A DNA stretch of 64,000 nt from Bacteroidota bacterium. Lineage in GTDB: Bacteria; Bacteroidota; Ignavibacteria; UBA10030; UBA6906. The notes under the pieces are model-generated. The model worked only from the letters and a program-made list of their open reading frames with translations, ran no database searches and had not been told where the DNA came from. This document shows, one piece after another, positions 16,631-25,371 of the stretch. Within the stretch, counting starts at the first letter, position 1; each line of letters opens with the position of its first letter. A program made the position numbers and the translations under genes. The DNA is taken from positions 1-64,000 of the forward strand of contig JAHBUR010000003.1 in the NCBI GenBank assembly GCA_019637975.1, written 5' to 3'.

Positions 16631-17098
16631 ATGTATAGCATGATTCGGTTCACTCTCATCTTGGTAAGCTCGTTCATCGTCATGGAGTTCGTCTCCTACC
16701 TTGCGCACCGGTTTGTATATCACGGGTTCGGCTGGATTTTCCACAAGAGTCACCACGAACCGCGCCACGGCATCTTTGAATGGAACGACATCTTCCCGAT
16801 GATCTTTGCTGCCATCACAATAAGTCTGATGATGTTCGGCCTTGCAGATCCGAGCCGAAGCGACATTGTTGCACTGAGCATCGGCATTACCTTGTACGGG
16901 CTTGTGTATTTCTTCATTCACGATCTGTATGTTCATCGCCGGGCAAAATGGATGCGGCTGCGCATTCCCTTTCTCCTCAAACTCAAACAGGCACACGCCA
17001 TTCATCACCGGTATGGCGGCGAGCCTTACGGCTTATTGATGTTCTTCAATGCTGAAAGAGTGCAGAAGGAACATGTTGACGAAGACGAGGTCGTGTGA
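16631..17098 (+). CDS. crtZ: Beta-carotene 3-hydroxylase (CrtZ type)
   Basis: A 155-residue membrane di-iron hydroxylase with the four histidine clusters of the CrtZ/fatty-acid-hydroxylase family: HRFVYHG, HKSHHEPRH, HDLYVHRR and HAIHH, between hydrophobic helices. It should add a 3-hydroxyl to the beta-ionone ring. ATG 16631 or ATG 16640 could be the start. The stop overlaps the start of the next gene. Confidence 0.88.
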   Translation: MYSMIRFTLILVSSFIVMEFVSYLAHRFVYHGFGWIFHKSHHEPRHGIFEWNDIFPMIFAAITISLMMFGLADPSRSDIVALSIGITLYGLVYFFIHDLYVHRRAKWMRLRIPFLLKLKQAHAIHHRYGGEPYGLLMFFNAERVQKEHVDEDEVV

Positions 17099-18600
17099 AG
17101 AAGGTCGTCATCATAGGTGCAGGGCTCGGCGGGTTGGCGGCAGCCATCCGGTTGGCGCAGTACGGCTACAGCGTGACGATCGTCGAGAAGAACGAGCGGG
17201 TTGGCGGCAAAATGGATATCGTCCGTCGCAACGGCTATACGTTTGATACCGGACCATCCTTGCTGACAATGCCGTCTATCATCAAGGAATTGTTCACTTC
17301 AGTCGGCGAAGCAATGGAGGATCACATCACGTTGGTTCCTGTAGATCCGATTTGCCGCTATTGGTTCTCGGACGGAGCAACGTTGGATGCGTCGGGTAAT
17401 CTCAAGACAACAGAAGAAGAAATAGCCCGGCTAAGCCCCTCGGATGTTGAAGGGTTTCGAAAATTCATTGCGCACGGGGAGAGAATCTACAAGGCATCAG
17501 CGGACACATTTCTCTTTCAGCCGTTCGGTTCCCTTGACGTCAAGTGTATTCTCGGTAACATCAAGCGTTTGCCGGCTGTCGCAAAGCTGGACGCGTTCAG
17601 GACGCTGGACGATGCGGTCGAATCATTTTTTGCCGATTCGCGGTTGCGGCAACTCTTCAACCGTTTTGCCACGTACAACGGCTCCTCGCCGTATCACGCT
17701 CCGGCAACACTGGCAATCATCCCGTACATCGAATTTGCATTCGGCGGCTGGTATGTGGAAGGCGGAATGTACAAACTGGCAGCGGCGCTCGAAGGCTTGG
17801 CAAAGAGAAAAGGCGTACGGATTCAGAGATCATTTGAAGTGAGTAACATCGTTGCAGAAGGCAAGAGAGCAAAGGGGATTCTGTCGAAATCGGGCGGGAT
17901 GATACCTGCTGACATTGTGATCAGCAATGCTGACGCGTTGTACACGCACAAAGAATTACTGAATGGAAGTCGGGGGAAATTCGAAAGCGTAGAACCGTCT
18001 CTCAGCGGGTTTGTGCTGTTGCTGGGAATCAGGAAGATATTCCCCCAGTTGAAGCATCACAATGTATTTTTCTCAGCCGATTACAAAGACGAATTCGATG
18101 TGATGTTCAATCACCTCAAGCCTTCTCCCGACCCGACGATTTATATCTGTCAGACATCTCTGAGTGACAGTTCGCACGCCCCTGCGGGATGCTCGAACAT
18201 ATTTGTATTGGTGAATGCCCCCCCGCTCCGTTGTGCCGGAGCGGACAGTTCACGGGAGTATCTGTTTGATTGGGAGAAGGAGAAGCACGAGTATCGCAAT
18301 CTGATACTTCGAAAACTGTCGGCACTCGGACTCGGTGATATTGAGAAACATATCGAGTACGAAGAGATCATCACACCGCTTGATTTTGAGAGACGCTACA
18401 ATGCGTATCGCGGTTCAATCTATGGCACATCATCGAATAGCAGAATGGCCGCTTTCCTGCGTCCTCCCAACAAATCTGCGGAAGTGGAAAACCTGTACTT
18501 TGCAGGCGGGAGTTCGCATCCGGGAGGGGGAATTCCGCTGGTTCTGCTTTCCGGTAAAATCGTGGCGGACATGATTCAACAACAGCATGGCCCGGCATGA
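17095..18600 (+). CDS. crtD: CrtD-like carotenoid 3,4-desaturase
   Basis: A second CrtI-family flavoenzyme (501 residues): FAD motif VVIIGAGLGGLAAAIRLAQY, then FDTGPSLLTMPSII, and C-terminal YFAGGSSHPGGGIPLVLLSG. The mid-region RFATYNGSSPYHAPATLAI resembles 1-hydroxycarotenoid 3,4-desaturases (CrtD) rather than phytoene desaturase. It would introduce the 3',4' double bond next to the 1'-hydroxyl made by CruF. Start GTG 17095 overlaps the crtZ stop. The exact desaturation position is inferred. Confidence 0.78.
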   Translation: MKKVVIIGAGLGGLAAAIRLAQYGYSVTIVEKNERVGGKMDIVRRNGYTFDTGPSLLTMPSIIKELFTSVGEAMEDHITLVPVDPICRYWFSDGATLDASGNLKTTEEEIARLSPSDVEGFRKFIAHGERIYKASADTFLFQPFGSLDVKCILGNIKRLPAVAKLDAFRTLDDAVESFFADSRLRQLFNRFATYNGSSPYHAPATLAIIPYIEFAFGGWYVEGGMYKLAAALEGLAKRKGVRIQRSFEVSNIVAEGKRAKGILSKSGGMIPADIVISNADALYTHKELLNGSRGKFESVEPSLSGFVLLLGIRKIFPQLKHHNVFFSADYKDEFDVMFNHLKPSPDPTIYICQTSLSDSSHAPAGCSNIFVLVNAPPLRCAGADSSREYLFDWEKEKHEYRNLILRKLSALGLGDIEKHIEYEEIITPLDFERRYNAYRGSIYGTSSNSRMAAFLRPPNKSAEVENLYFAGGSSHPGGGIPLVLLSGKIVADMIQQQHGPA

Positions 18601-19024
18601 CATGACAATCAGCGTAACGCAATTCGTGAAGGCACCGCATGAATCCGTACGAGAGTTCTATGATGATGTCAAGAATTTGAAACGGATTTCCCCGCCGTTC
18701 CCGCGTCTTCACATTGAGGCCGATGACACGCGTGTAGTTCAAGGAAGAGAGTTCCGGATTACGCTTGACTTCCTGGTATTCAGTTTCCACTGGAACTCCG
18801 CAATTGAGCGTGTTGTACCGGGCGAGTATTTTGTCGACACGTTCCGCGGAAGCGTGTTCCGGTTCTGGAAGCATACGCACAAGTACGAGTCTGAAGGTAC
18901 GGGTACCCGCTTGACCGATGTTGTCGAGTGCCGGCCTGTGTGGTGGTTTGCGCCCTTTGCCTTCCCGGCAGTCCGGTTGTTGTTTATGTATCGCAGGCGG
19001 GCGATTGCAGAGGTGTTGGGATGA
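18587..19024 (+). CDS. SRPBCC-fold protein of the carotenoid operon (1)
   Basis: A 145-residue START/Bet-v1-like (SRPBCC) protein. The N-terminal strand-helix (ISVTQFVKAPHESVREFYDD), the antiparallel sheet (FSFHWNSAIERVVPGEYFVD, FRFWKHTHKYES) and the C-terminal long helix are all present, outlining a hydrophobic cavity. It may carry or bind a carotenoid or lipid intermediate; no catalytic residues are recognised. It overlaps crtD by 14 bases and the acyltransferase by four. Confidence 0.7.
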   Translation: MARHDMTISVTQFVKAPHESVREFYDDVKNLKRISPPFPRLHIEADDTRVVQGREFRITLDFLVFSFHWNSAIERVVPGEYFVDTFRGSVFRFWKHTHKYESEGTGTRLTDVVECRPVWWFAPFAFPAVRLLFMYRRRAIAEVLG

Positions 19025-19743
19025 TCGAAGCAAACAAAAACGTTGCGTTCAAAACGGTATTCAGTTTGTACAATACCCGGCTTCTCCGCAGGCATTTCTT
19101 CAGGGTTCATCTCGGAGGATTGGAACATATCCGGCAACTGGATCGAACGCGACCGGTTCTTTTCATCGGGAACCATTGTTGTTGGTGGGATGGATTGATC
19201 GAGTATCATCTCGCAACAGAAGTGCTGGATGCTGACATTTATCTCATGATGGAAGAACGGCAGATGGTCCGCTACAGATTCTTCCGGTGGTTGGGGGCGT
19301 TTTCCGTGCGGCGCGAGTCCCCCCGATCGTCCGTCGAGTCAATGCAATACGCAGCCTCATTATTCGACACACCGAACCGCTTTCTCTGGATGTATCCGCA
19401 AGGGGAGATGAAGCCGAATGATGTTCGTCCGTTGGGTTTCTTTCCCGGAGCTGCCCGTATTATTCAAATGGTGGGACGTCCTGTCCAGGTCGTTCCGTTT
19501 GCCCGTCGCTACGAATTTCTGATGGAACAACGCCCCGAAGCATTTACCCTCTTCGGAAAACCGATGCTCGTCGATCCCGCACAGGATTTCAGGGAGACGA
19601 CTGAACAATTCGAGCATGCCGTGACAGGGTTGCTGGATACGCTGCGCTGCAAAATTGCGGACTCAGACATGAGTGGCTTTAAGACAGTTCTGAAAGGCAG
19701 CGCTTCCACAAATAACAAGTATGACGCTGTGAGAATGAAATGA
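19021..19743 (+). CDS. PlsC-type acyltransferase, likely carotenoid glycoside acyltransferase
   Basis: A 240-residue lysophospholipid acyltransferase-superfamily protein with the HX4D catalytic motif (GNHCCWWDG) and a second block (MYPQGEMKP) equivalent to the FPEG motif. Sitting immediately before a membrane glycosyltransferase in a carotenoid operon, it most likely esterifies the sugar of a carotenoid glycoside, like CruD or staphyloxanthin CrtO. Start ATG 19021 overlaps the SRPBCC stop. Substrate is inferred. Confidence 0.75.
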   Translation: MIEANKNVAFKTVFSLYNTRLLRRHFFRVHLGGLEHIRQLDRTRPVLFIGNHCCWWDGLIEYHLATEVLDADIYLMMEERQMVRYRFFRWLGAFSVRRESPRSSVESMQYAASLFDTPNRFLWMYPQGEMKPNDVRPLGFFPGAARIIQMVGRPVQVVPFARRYEFLMEQRPEAFTLFGKPMLVDPAQDFRETTEQFEHAVTGLLDTLRCKIADSDMSGFKTVLKGSASTNNKYDAVRMK

Positions 19744-20897
19744 CCTTGTCCGATTATCACATACTCATCTTGTGCTTGCTTCTGTGCATGGGGGCAGTTG
19801 CAGTTCTCAACATCTATACCTTCGGCAGGATCCGGCCATCCCAAAAACCGCAACACCGCCGGATGGTTTCAGTTCTGATTCCTGCCCGAAACGAAGCGCA
19901 GAACATCGGGGTGTGTCTTTCCGGACTTGCCGGTCAGGACTATCCCGAATATGAGATCATCGTGCTTGATGATAATTCACACGACGGAACGGCGGCAATT
20001 GTTCAACAGTGGGAACGCACGGATTCTCGCGTCAGGCTTGTTCGCGGTGCTCCGTTACCTCCGGGTTGGGTGGGAAAGTGTTTCGCATGCCATCAGCTTG
20101 CGCAACAAGCCCGGGGTGAACTGCTGTTGTTCACAGACGCCGATACGGAACATTCACGCTTCAGCATATCGGCAGCGGTTGCGGCAATGGAGCGCTCACG
20201 AGCGGATTTGCTGACGGTGATTCCGTTTCTCAAGCTGAAAACATTCTGGGAAAAGACGGTGATGCCGATGCTTCATTTCACAACGTTTTGCTTTCTGCCG
20301 TTTCCTCTCGTCAGCGCATCCCGGAATCCGAAATTTGCGATGGCGAACGGACAGTTCATGCTGTTCAAGCGAAGCGTGTACGATGCAATCGGGGGACATG
20401 AAGCGGTCAAGGATGCGCTTGTTGAAGATGTGTGGCTGTCGCGGCTTGTCAAACAGCGCGGCTACCAACTCCGGATAATGGATGGCGTCAGGATTGTTTC
20501 ATCACGTATGTACCGATCGTTCAATCAGATTTGGCAGGGATTCTCAAAAAATTTCTTTCCCGGTTTCAAATACTCGCTTCCGGCGATAGCTGCCGTAATT
20601 TTCTTCAACGTCGTCACCTCAATTGCCCCGTTCGGCTTTCTCGTTATGTTGTTCTTCTCGTCTGAAACTTTTGAATGGACCCCGATTGTTATCAGCCAGG
20701 TAAGTCTCATCCTGGCGATTCGGCTGTTGATGGCTCAGAGGTTCAAGATGAATCTTCCGGCAACACTCTTGCATCCCGTGGGGATGGCAGTGGTAGCAGG
20801 CATAGCAATCAACTCGGTCCGATGGGCATTGTGGAGCGGCGGATTGCGATGGAAGGGGAGAACATACAATTTCCGGAGCGGGAATGCAGTGTCGTAA
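19740..20897 (+). CDS. GT2 family glycosyltransferase, CruC-like
   Basis: A 385-residue membrane glycosyltransferase. An N-terminal membrane helix is followed by a GT-A fold (VSVLIPARNEAQNIG, EIIVLDDNSHDGT, ELLLFTDADTEHS with the DxD, VKDALVEDVWLSRL with ED, and QIWQGFSKN as a Q/RxxRW-like element) and three or four C-terminal helices. This matches carotenoid glucosyltransferases such as CruC, which act on the tertiary 1'-hydroxyl. Coupled to the acyltransferase by a four-base overlap. Confidence 0.78.
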   Translation: MTLSDYHILILCLLLCMGAVAVLNIYTFGRIRPSQKPQHRRMVSVLIPARNEAQNIGVCLSGLAGQDYPEYEIIVLDDNSHDGTAAIVQQWERTDSRVRLVRGAPLPPGWVGKCFACHQLAQQARGELLLFTDADTEHSRFSISAAVAAMERSRADLLTVIPFLKLKTFWEKTVMPMLHFTTFCFLPFPLVSASRNPKFAMANGQFMLFKRSVYDAIGGHEAVKDALVEDVWLSRLVKQRGYQLRIMDGVRIVSSRMYRSFNQIWQGFSKNFFPGFKYSLPAIAAVIFFNVVTSIAPFGFLVMLFFSSETFEWTPIVISQVSLILAIRLLMAQRFKMNLPATLLHPVGMAVVAGIAINSVRWALWSGGLRWKGRTYNFRSGNAVS

Positions 20898-20938
20898 TCA
20901 GTTGGATTCTTTCATGTATTAAGCGTACAAGGAGTAGC

Positions 20939-21493
20939 GTGGGAGTACTGATTTTCTTGATTCTGTTCAATAACAGTTCTTTTGTTGTTGATGTTACGAC
21001 AACAACTTCCTACACAGTTGACCTTTCCCGCGAAGCGTTACGGGGTTATGTGGACGACATCGGGTTGTTTGCCCGCCACATGCCGGGTGTGGTTTCCGTG
21101 AAACCGGTAGGCGAAAACACCTTTCTGTATCAAACGGAAAAGCAGATTCCTCTCGCGGGAAAAATGAGCACGGATTTCCTGATTGCGAAATCCGTTGTTG
21201 GGGATTCGATGACACTCTACCGGTCAGTCAGCATCGACGATCCGAATTACATGTCTTGTGCCGTCACAATCAAACCGGAAACAGAGAACTCGACGCAGAT
21301 TCATATCCGGTTGCGGCTCCGGCTGAGCAGAAACGCCGGGTCGGAAATCCACTGGCTGGCTCCGGTTCTTGGCGAGGCGTTCATTGAATCACGAATGCGT
21401 GCTGATATGGAGAGTATGTTAGCGACATTTATTGCAAGCTCGAACAAGGAACTCTACAGTCATCTCTCCAATCAAACGTCGCAACGCAGATGA
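20939..21493 (+). CDS. SRPBCC-like exported or anchored protein of the carotenoid operon (2)
   Basis: A 184-residue product from GTG 20939 (AGGAG upstream); the frame is open much further back inside the glycosyltransferase gene, so the start is a choice. A short hydrophobic N-terminus (VGVLIFLILFNNSSFVV) precedes a START-like fold: TTSYTVDLSREALRGYVDDI, HMPGVVSVKPVGEN, then long antiparallel strands. No family is firmly recognised. It is probably a lipid or pigment-binding partner. Overlaps cruF by four bases. Confidence 0.5.
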   Translation: MGVLIFLILFNNSSFVVDVTTTTSYTVDLSREALRGYVDDIGLFARHMPGVVSVKPVGENTFLYQTEKQIPLAGKMSTDFLIAKSVVGDSMTLYRSVSIDDPNYMSCAVTIKPETENSTQIHIRLRLRLSRNAGSEIHWLAPVLGEAFIESRMRADMESMLATFIASSNKELYSHLSNQTSQRR

Positions 21494-22320
21494 GCGTATT
21501 CCTTCAGCGCCGGTTTCTTGCATTCTCAGCTGGCTTTTCGCGAAGGCGGGAGGAAGAGGTTTTCAAGCAGGTATTTCTTCTTACCGGTTTTCTTTCCGTG
21601 TGCGGCCTTGTGTTCGTTGCCGGAGGGCTTTTGCCGGATGAGTTTGCGTGGTCGGCTTCAGTGATTATCATACTCCACGGAACTGTTACGTTTGTCTCGG
21701 AACTGCGGGCACGATCATTCGCCCGCAATGCCTTGATTTTCTTTGTGTTAGCAGGCGGTACATTTGCAGTAGAATATGTTGGAGTGACAACGGGATATCC
21801 GTTCGGCGCGTACACCTATACCACTACCCTCGCTCCGCTGCTGTTTGACGTTCCCGTAGCAATTGGTTTTGCCTGGTACGCAACCATCATGAATACCCGG
21901 AGAATTGCGGAATGGATTCATGGAACCGTCCCTCTTCTGCAAATTGCCTTTACTGCCTCGTTGCTGACGCTTGCGCTTGATATCGCGCTCGAACCGATGG
22001 CATCGGCCATCAACCGCTACTGGCTGTGGAACGACGGCGAAGTTCCTGTACAGAATTACATGAGCTGGTTCCTGATCGGATTTGTCTGTGTAGCCGCAAT
22101 CCGGGCAACGGGGGAACGTATTCCTGTCGCCCGGAGTCTCCCGATGCAGATTGTTGCGTTAACGGTCTATGCGTTGCAGTTGGTACTTTTTGTCATCACT
22201 GATCTGGTACACGGGTTTGCATCGGCAGTTGGATTTTCGCTTCTTTTTGTGGCTGTGGCAATTATTTCCGGTTACCGGCACCGATGGCATCCGGCGCGTA
22301 AGAGTGCGGAGGAAGGATGA
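21490..22320 (+). CDS. cruF: Carotenoid 1',2'-hydratase (CruF family)
   Basis: A 276-residue polytopic membrane protein of the CruF/DUF422 family, with about seven hydrophobic helices and conserved polar pieces FAVEYVGVTTGYPFGAYTYT and IALEPMASAINRYWLWND. In Deinococcus and green sulfur bacteria CruF adds water across the C-1',2' double bond of the psi end of gamma-carotene. This supplies the hydroxyl that CrtD and the glycosyltransferase need. Confidence 0.88.
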   Translation: MSVFLQRRFLAFSAGFSRRREEEVFKQVFLLTGFLSVCGLVFVAGGLLPDEFAWSASVIIILHGTVTFVSELRARSFARNALIFFVLAGGTFAVEYVGVTTGYPFGAYTYTTTLAPLLFDVPVAIGFAWYATIMNTRRIAEWIHGTVPLLQIAFTASLLTLALDIALEPMASAINRYWLWNDGEVPVQNYMSWFLIGFVCVAAIRATGERIPVARSLPMQIVALTVYALQLVLFVITDLVHGFASAVGFSLLFVAVAIISGYRHRWHPARKSAEEG

Positions 22321-22625
22321 AGTGGGAGTACCTGACAGTATTATGTGCTACGGTATTCGTCCCGTTGATTCTCAGTCGGGATAAAAATCTCAACTTGAGC
22401 AAGCACAAGCTTGTGTTACTCAAAGTGATTCTCGCAGTCTCGATTCCGTTTTGGATTTGGGATGTTGCGGCAACAGCTCGAGGGCATTGGTCGTTCAATC
22501 AAGCCTTTACGCTCGGTATTGATTTTCTGGGTCTTCCGCTGGAAGAGTGGCTGTTTTTTATGGTGGTTGCGTTCGTCTCCGTGTTTGTTTGGGAATCGAC
22601 AAAGTATTTTATGAGGAGGACGTGA
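22317..22625 (+). CDS. crtYc: Lycopene cyclase subunit CrtYc
   Basis: A 102-residue, three-helix membrane protein of the lycopene cyclase domain family with the key motif PLEEWLFFMVV. It works as a heterodimer with the next gene product. Such small paired cyclases occur in Actinobacteria and Myxococcus. Overlaps both neighbours by four bases. Confidence 0.85.
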   Translation: MKWEYLTVLCATVFVPLILSRDKNLNLSKHKLVLLKVILAVSIPFWIWDVAATARGHWSFNQAFTLGIDFLGLPLEEWLFFMVVAFVSVFVWESTKYFMRRT

Positions 22626-22927
22626 AGGAATACACACTTCTTGCCATAGGTTCGGGTCTTGTTGTTATTGTGCTTGATGTATTCATTCTCAGAACAAAAA
22701 TTCTCGGGACTAAGGTCTTTTGGATGTTCCTTTGTGTCATGTATGGATTCAAGACGGTAGTAAACGGATACCTGACCTGGAGGCCGATTGTCATGTACGG
22801 TGACGAATTCTATCTGGGTGTGCGGTTGTTTACGATTCCGGTTGAGGATTATCTCTACGGCTTCAGTCTGATTACACTATCCGTAGTGTTGTGGGAATAC
22901 TGGAGGATCAAACAACGAGTTGAGTAA
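22622..22927 (+). CDS. crtYd: Lycopene cyclase subunit CrtYd
   Basis: A 101-residue, three-helix partner of CrtYc with the motif IPVEDYLYG. GTG 22622 is chosen because it overlaps the crtYc stop in the ACGTGA pattern and begins just before the first helix. Together the two form a beta-cyclase for lycopene. With CruF acting on the other end, monocyclisation to gamma-carotene is predicted. Confidence 0.85.
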   Translation: MKEYTLLAIGSGLVVIVLDVFILRTKILGTKVFWMFLCVMYGFKTVVNGYLTWRPIVMYGDEFYLGVRLFTIPVEDYLYGFSLITLSVVLWEYWRIKQRVE

Positions 22928-22945
22928 TAAGATGAGTGAATATAC

Positions 22946-23449
22946 ATGAACGTCCACACGTTGACGCGGGTTCAGACTCTCGACTATCCGATTGATGAAG
23001 TATTTGAATTCTTCCGCTCGCCGGAGAATCTTGCACGCATCACACCGCCGTGGCTGAATTTCAGAATTCTCACGCCGCTGCCACTGGAAATGCATCGGGG
23101 GACATTGATTGACTATACCGTGAACTGGTTAGGAATGCCGGTTCGTTGGACAACAAACATTGTGGAGTTCAATCCGCCTCACCACTTCGTCGATCTGCAA
23201 ATCAGCGGACCCTATTCTTTTTGGCATCATACTCATACATTTCTCGAACAGAACGGTAAGACGGATATGCGTGATGAGGTTCGATACGTTCTTCCTTTTG
23301 GTATTTTCGGAGAGGCGGTTCACCGATTGATTGTTCGGCGTCAGCTTGAGGAGATTTTTGATTACAGAGAGAGGGCCGTACGTCGGCAGTTTGCGGAGCC
23401 CAAGATAGTCAGGCAGTATGTTCATTCGGAGCAGGAGGAGGTTTTATGA
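22946..23449 (+). CDS. SRPBCC family protein of the carotenoid operon (3)
   Basis: A 167-residue START-like protein of the COG4276 type (TLDYPIDEVFEFFRSPENLARITPPW, read in two parts; PYSFWHHTHTFLEQN; C-terminal helix VHRLIVRRQLEEIFDYRE). It is the third protein of this fold in the operon and overlaps the TIGR01777 gene by four bases. The cavity is hydrophobic; the ligand is unknown. Confidence 0.78.
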   Translation: MNVHTLTRVQTLDYPIDEVFEFFRSPENLARITPPWLNFRILTPLPLEMHRGTLIDYTVNWLGMPVRWTTNIVEFNPPHHFVDLQISGPYSFWHHTHTFLEQNGKTDMRDEVRYVLPFGIFGEAVHRLIVRRQLEEIFDYRERAVRRQFAEPKIVRQYVHSEQEEVL

Positions 23450-24357
23450 AGATAGTGATAGCTGGCGGTACGGGATTCATAGGCAGGAATGTGATGGAGC
23501 ATTTTGCAGCGTCCAGCCATTCGGTTGTCTTGCTAAGTCGGAATCCGGCTGCAGTCAAGGTGCCTCAATGGCCCAATGTTCATGTAGTGAAATGGGACGG
23601 CAGAACAGCTGGAGCATGGTACTCGGAAATCGAGGGTGCTGACGCAATCGTCAATCTTGCGGGCGAGTCCATTGGCGGAAAACGTTGGACATCAAATCAA
23701 AAGCAGAAGATTCTCGAAAGTCGCATCAATGCAACGCGTGCCCTCATCGAATCAGTCAACCGCGCAAAAAAGAAACCTCCTGTTCTCATTAACGGCTCGG
23801 CAGTTGGTTACTACGGGCCTGTTGAGAGTGATGACGTGACCGAATCGCACGCTCGCGGTAATGGCTTCCTCGCCGATGTATGCGAAGCGTGGGAACGCGT
23901 GGCACTGTCAGCGCAACAATACGGTACGCGGGTTGTACTGTTGCGAACTGCTGTTGTCATCGGAGGAGGCAGCGTTGCCCTCGAAAAACTCTCACTGCCC
24001 TTCAAACTGTATGTTGGCGGGCCGATCGGCTCGGGAAGACAATGGTTTCCGTGGATTCATGTGAACGATGTCATGCGTGCCATACAGTTTGCAATTGAAT
24101 CCGAGTCCATCTCCGGCCCTCTTAATCTTGCGGCCCCCGAACCTTCAACAATGAAGCAGTTCTGTCGGGCGCTTGGCAAAGCAATGCAGCGGCCATCCTG
24201 GGCGCCGGTGCCGGGGTTTATTCTGAAGATCGCTCTCGGCGAAATGTCAAGTATGATTCTGACGGGACAAAAGGTTGTTCCCTCTAAGCTTCTACAACAC
24301 GGGTACTCATTTATCTTTCCAAAATTAGATGGTGCGTTAGGAGATATTTTTTCATAG
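23446..24357 (+). CDS. TIGR01777 family epimerase (SDR)
   Basis: A 303-residue extended short-chain dehydrogenase-like protein: NAD(P) motif IAGGTGFIGRNV, NLAGESIGGKRWT, NGSAVGYYGP with the YxxxD-like site, and DUF1731-type C-terminus. The family (YfcH-like) has no settled function. It often sits beside SRPBCC genes, as here, and is probably the last gene of the carotenoid operon. Confidence 0.88.
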   Translation: MKIVIAGGTGFIGRNVMEHFAASSHSVVLLSRNPAAVKVPQWPNVHVVKWDGRTAGAWYSEIEGADAIVNLAGESIGGKRWTSNQKQKILESRINATRALIESVNRAKKKPPVLINGSAVGYYGPVESDDVTESHARGNGFLADVCEAWERVALSAQQYGTRVVLLRTAVVIGGGSVALEKLSLPFKLYVGGPIGSGRQWFPWIHVNDVMRAIQFAIESESISGPLNLAAPEPSTMKQFCRALGKAMQRPSWAPVPGFILKIALGEMSSMILTGQKVVPSKLLQHGYSFIFPKLDGALGDIFS

Positions 24358-24407
24358 ATTTTCAGGCATCAAGCTGAGGTAGGGGCGGTTGGAAGGGGGG
24401 CATCGCG

Positions 24408-25337
24408 TTGTCTCACTCATCGTTCTACAAGAAACCACATCCGCCTGTCGTGAACTACATTCTCAATACCGCGAAGCTCGTCTTGCTCGGCGGTATTTCC
24501 CTCCTCATTTTCTACGCTATCGGGTATGCGGTTGCAGCCCAGGAGGGGGCGTGGCTTGCTGTCATAGTCTGGGGTTCGCTTGTCGCGGCACTATACGGGT
24601 TGGCCGACAAGATGGTCGTGAAGATGTGCAGGGCCGAATTGCTGACCGTATATCACAATCCTGTTTTGTTCAAGATCGTGGGTGAAGTATTCACGCAAAC
24701 GAATCTCCCGATGCCCAAGATTTACATGACGCCTGAAGATGCGCCCAACGCCGGTTCGGTGGGATTCAAGGCGAAGAAAGCTGGATTGCTGTTCACGGAC
24801 GGCGCTGCGAAACTCCTGAACAACGACGAGCTTCGCTGCACAGTTGCCCACCAGATTATTCAATTGCGTCGCGGCGATACGGCGGTCGGAATGGTGGTCG
24901 CAGTGTTGGCAATGATGATGGGAATGACCTCCCGATTTGCGCGGGAGAAAGCGGCGGCAAACGATTCCGGATCACGAAAAGGGGGTTTCCTCCGGTTTGG
25001 ATTTCGCGGAGCAATGGTTTTTCTGGCTCCGCTTGCCGCCTACTCGACGAGAGTTGTTTTGAACATGAAGCGCTTCTATGCAATCGATACGGCGGCTTCC
25101 CGTGCGGGCAACCCTCACGACATGGCAAATGTCATTCGAACGATGGAGAAAAAGAAACATCTCTTTCCGACACTCTTACCCCCTGCGGTGGGGCACCTGT
25201 TTGTGGTTAGCCCCGTCCGCTCGATACCTGTTCTCAGTCTCTTCAAATCCCACCCCCCGATGGAAGTTAGGATTCAGCGCCTTGCTGCACTGCAACGGGC
25301 AACACAAGGATTTCGTTCCATGCAAAGTTCACAATAG
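24408..25337 (+). CDS. HtpX-like M48 protein without catalytic zinc site (pseudopeptidase)
   Basis: A 309-residue protein with the HtpX layout: two N-terminal membrane helices (VLLGGISLLIFYAIGYAV, GAWLAVIVWGSLVAALYGL), PMPKIYMTPEDAPNA, a central helix pair and a C-terminal HPPMEVRIQRL segment (HtpX: HPP-ERI). The peptidase motif is degraded. HEXXH reads H148-Q-I-I-Q152, and the downstream glutamate of the RREY motif is F223 (KRFY). The fold is therefore kept but zinc binding and hydrolysis are probably lost. The start is TTG 24408, after a purine-rich GGAAGGGGGG. Confidence 0.75.
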   Translation: MSHSSFYKKPHPPVVNYILNTAKLVLLGGISLLIFYAIGYAVAAQEGAWLAVIVWGSLVAALYGLADKMVVKMCRAELLTVYHNPVLFKIVGEVFTQTNLPMPKIYMTPEDAPNAGSVGFKAKKAGLLFTDGAAKLLNNDELRCTVAHQIIQLRRGDTAVGMVVAVLAMMMGMTSRFAREKAAANDSGSRKGGFLRFGFRGAMVFLAPLAAYSTRVVLNMKRFYAIDTAASRAGNPHDMANVIRTMEKKKHLFPTLLPPAVGHLFVVSPVRSIPVLSLFKSHPPMEVRIQRLAALQRATQGFRSMQSSQ

Positions 25338-25371
25338 GGCGTTACCATTCCGACGATGAAAGAGAAAGAAA

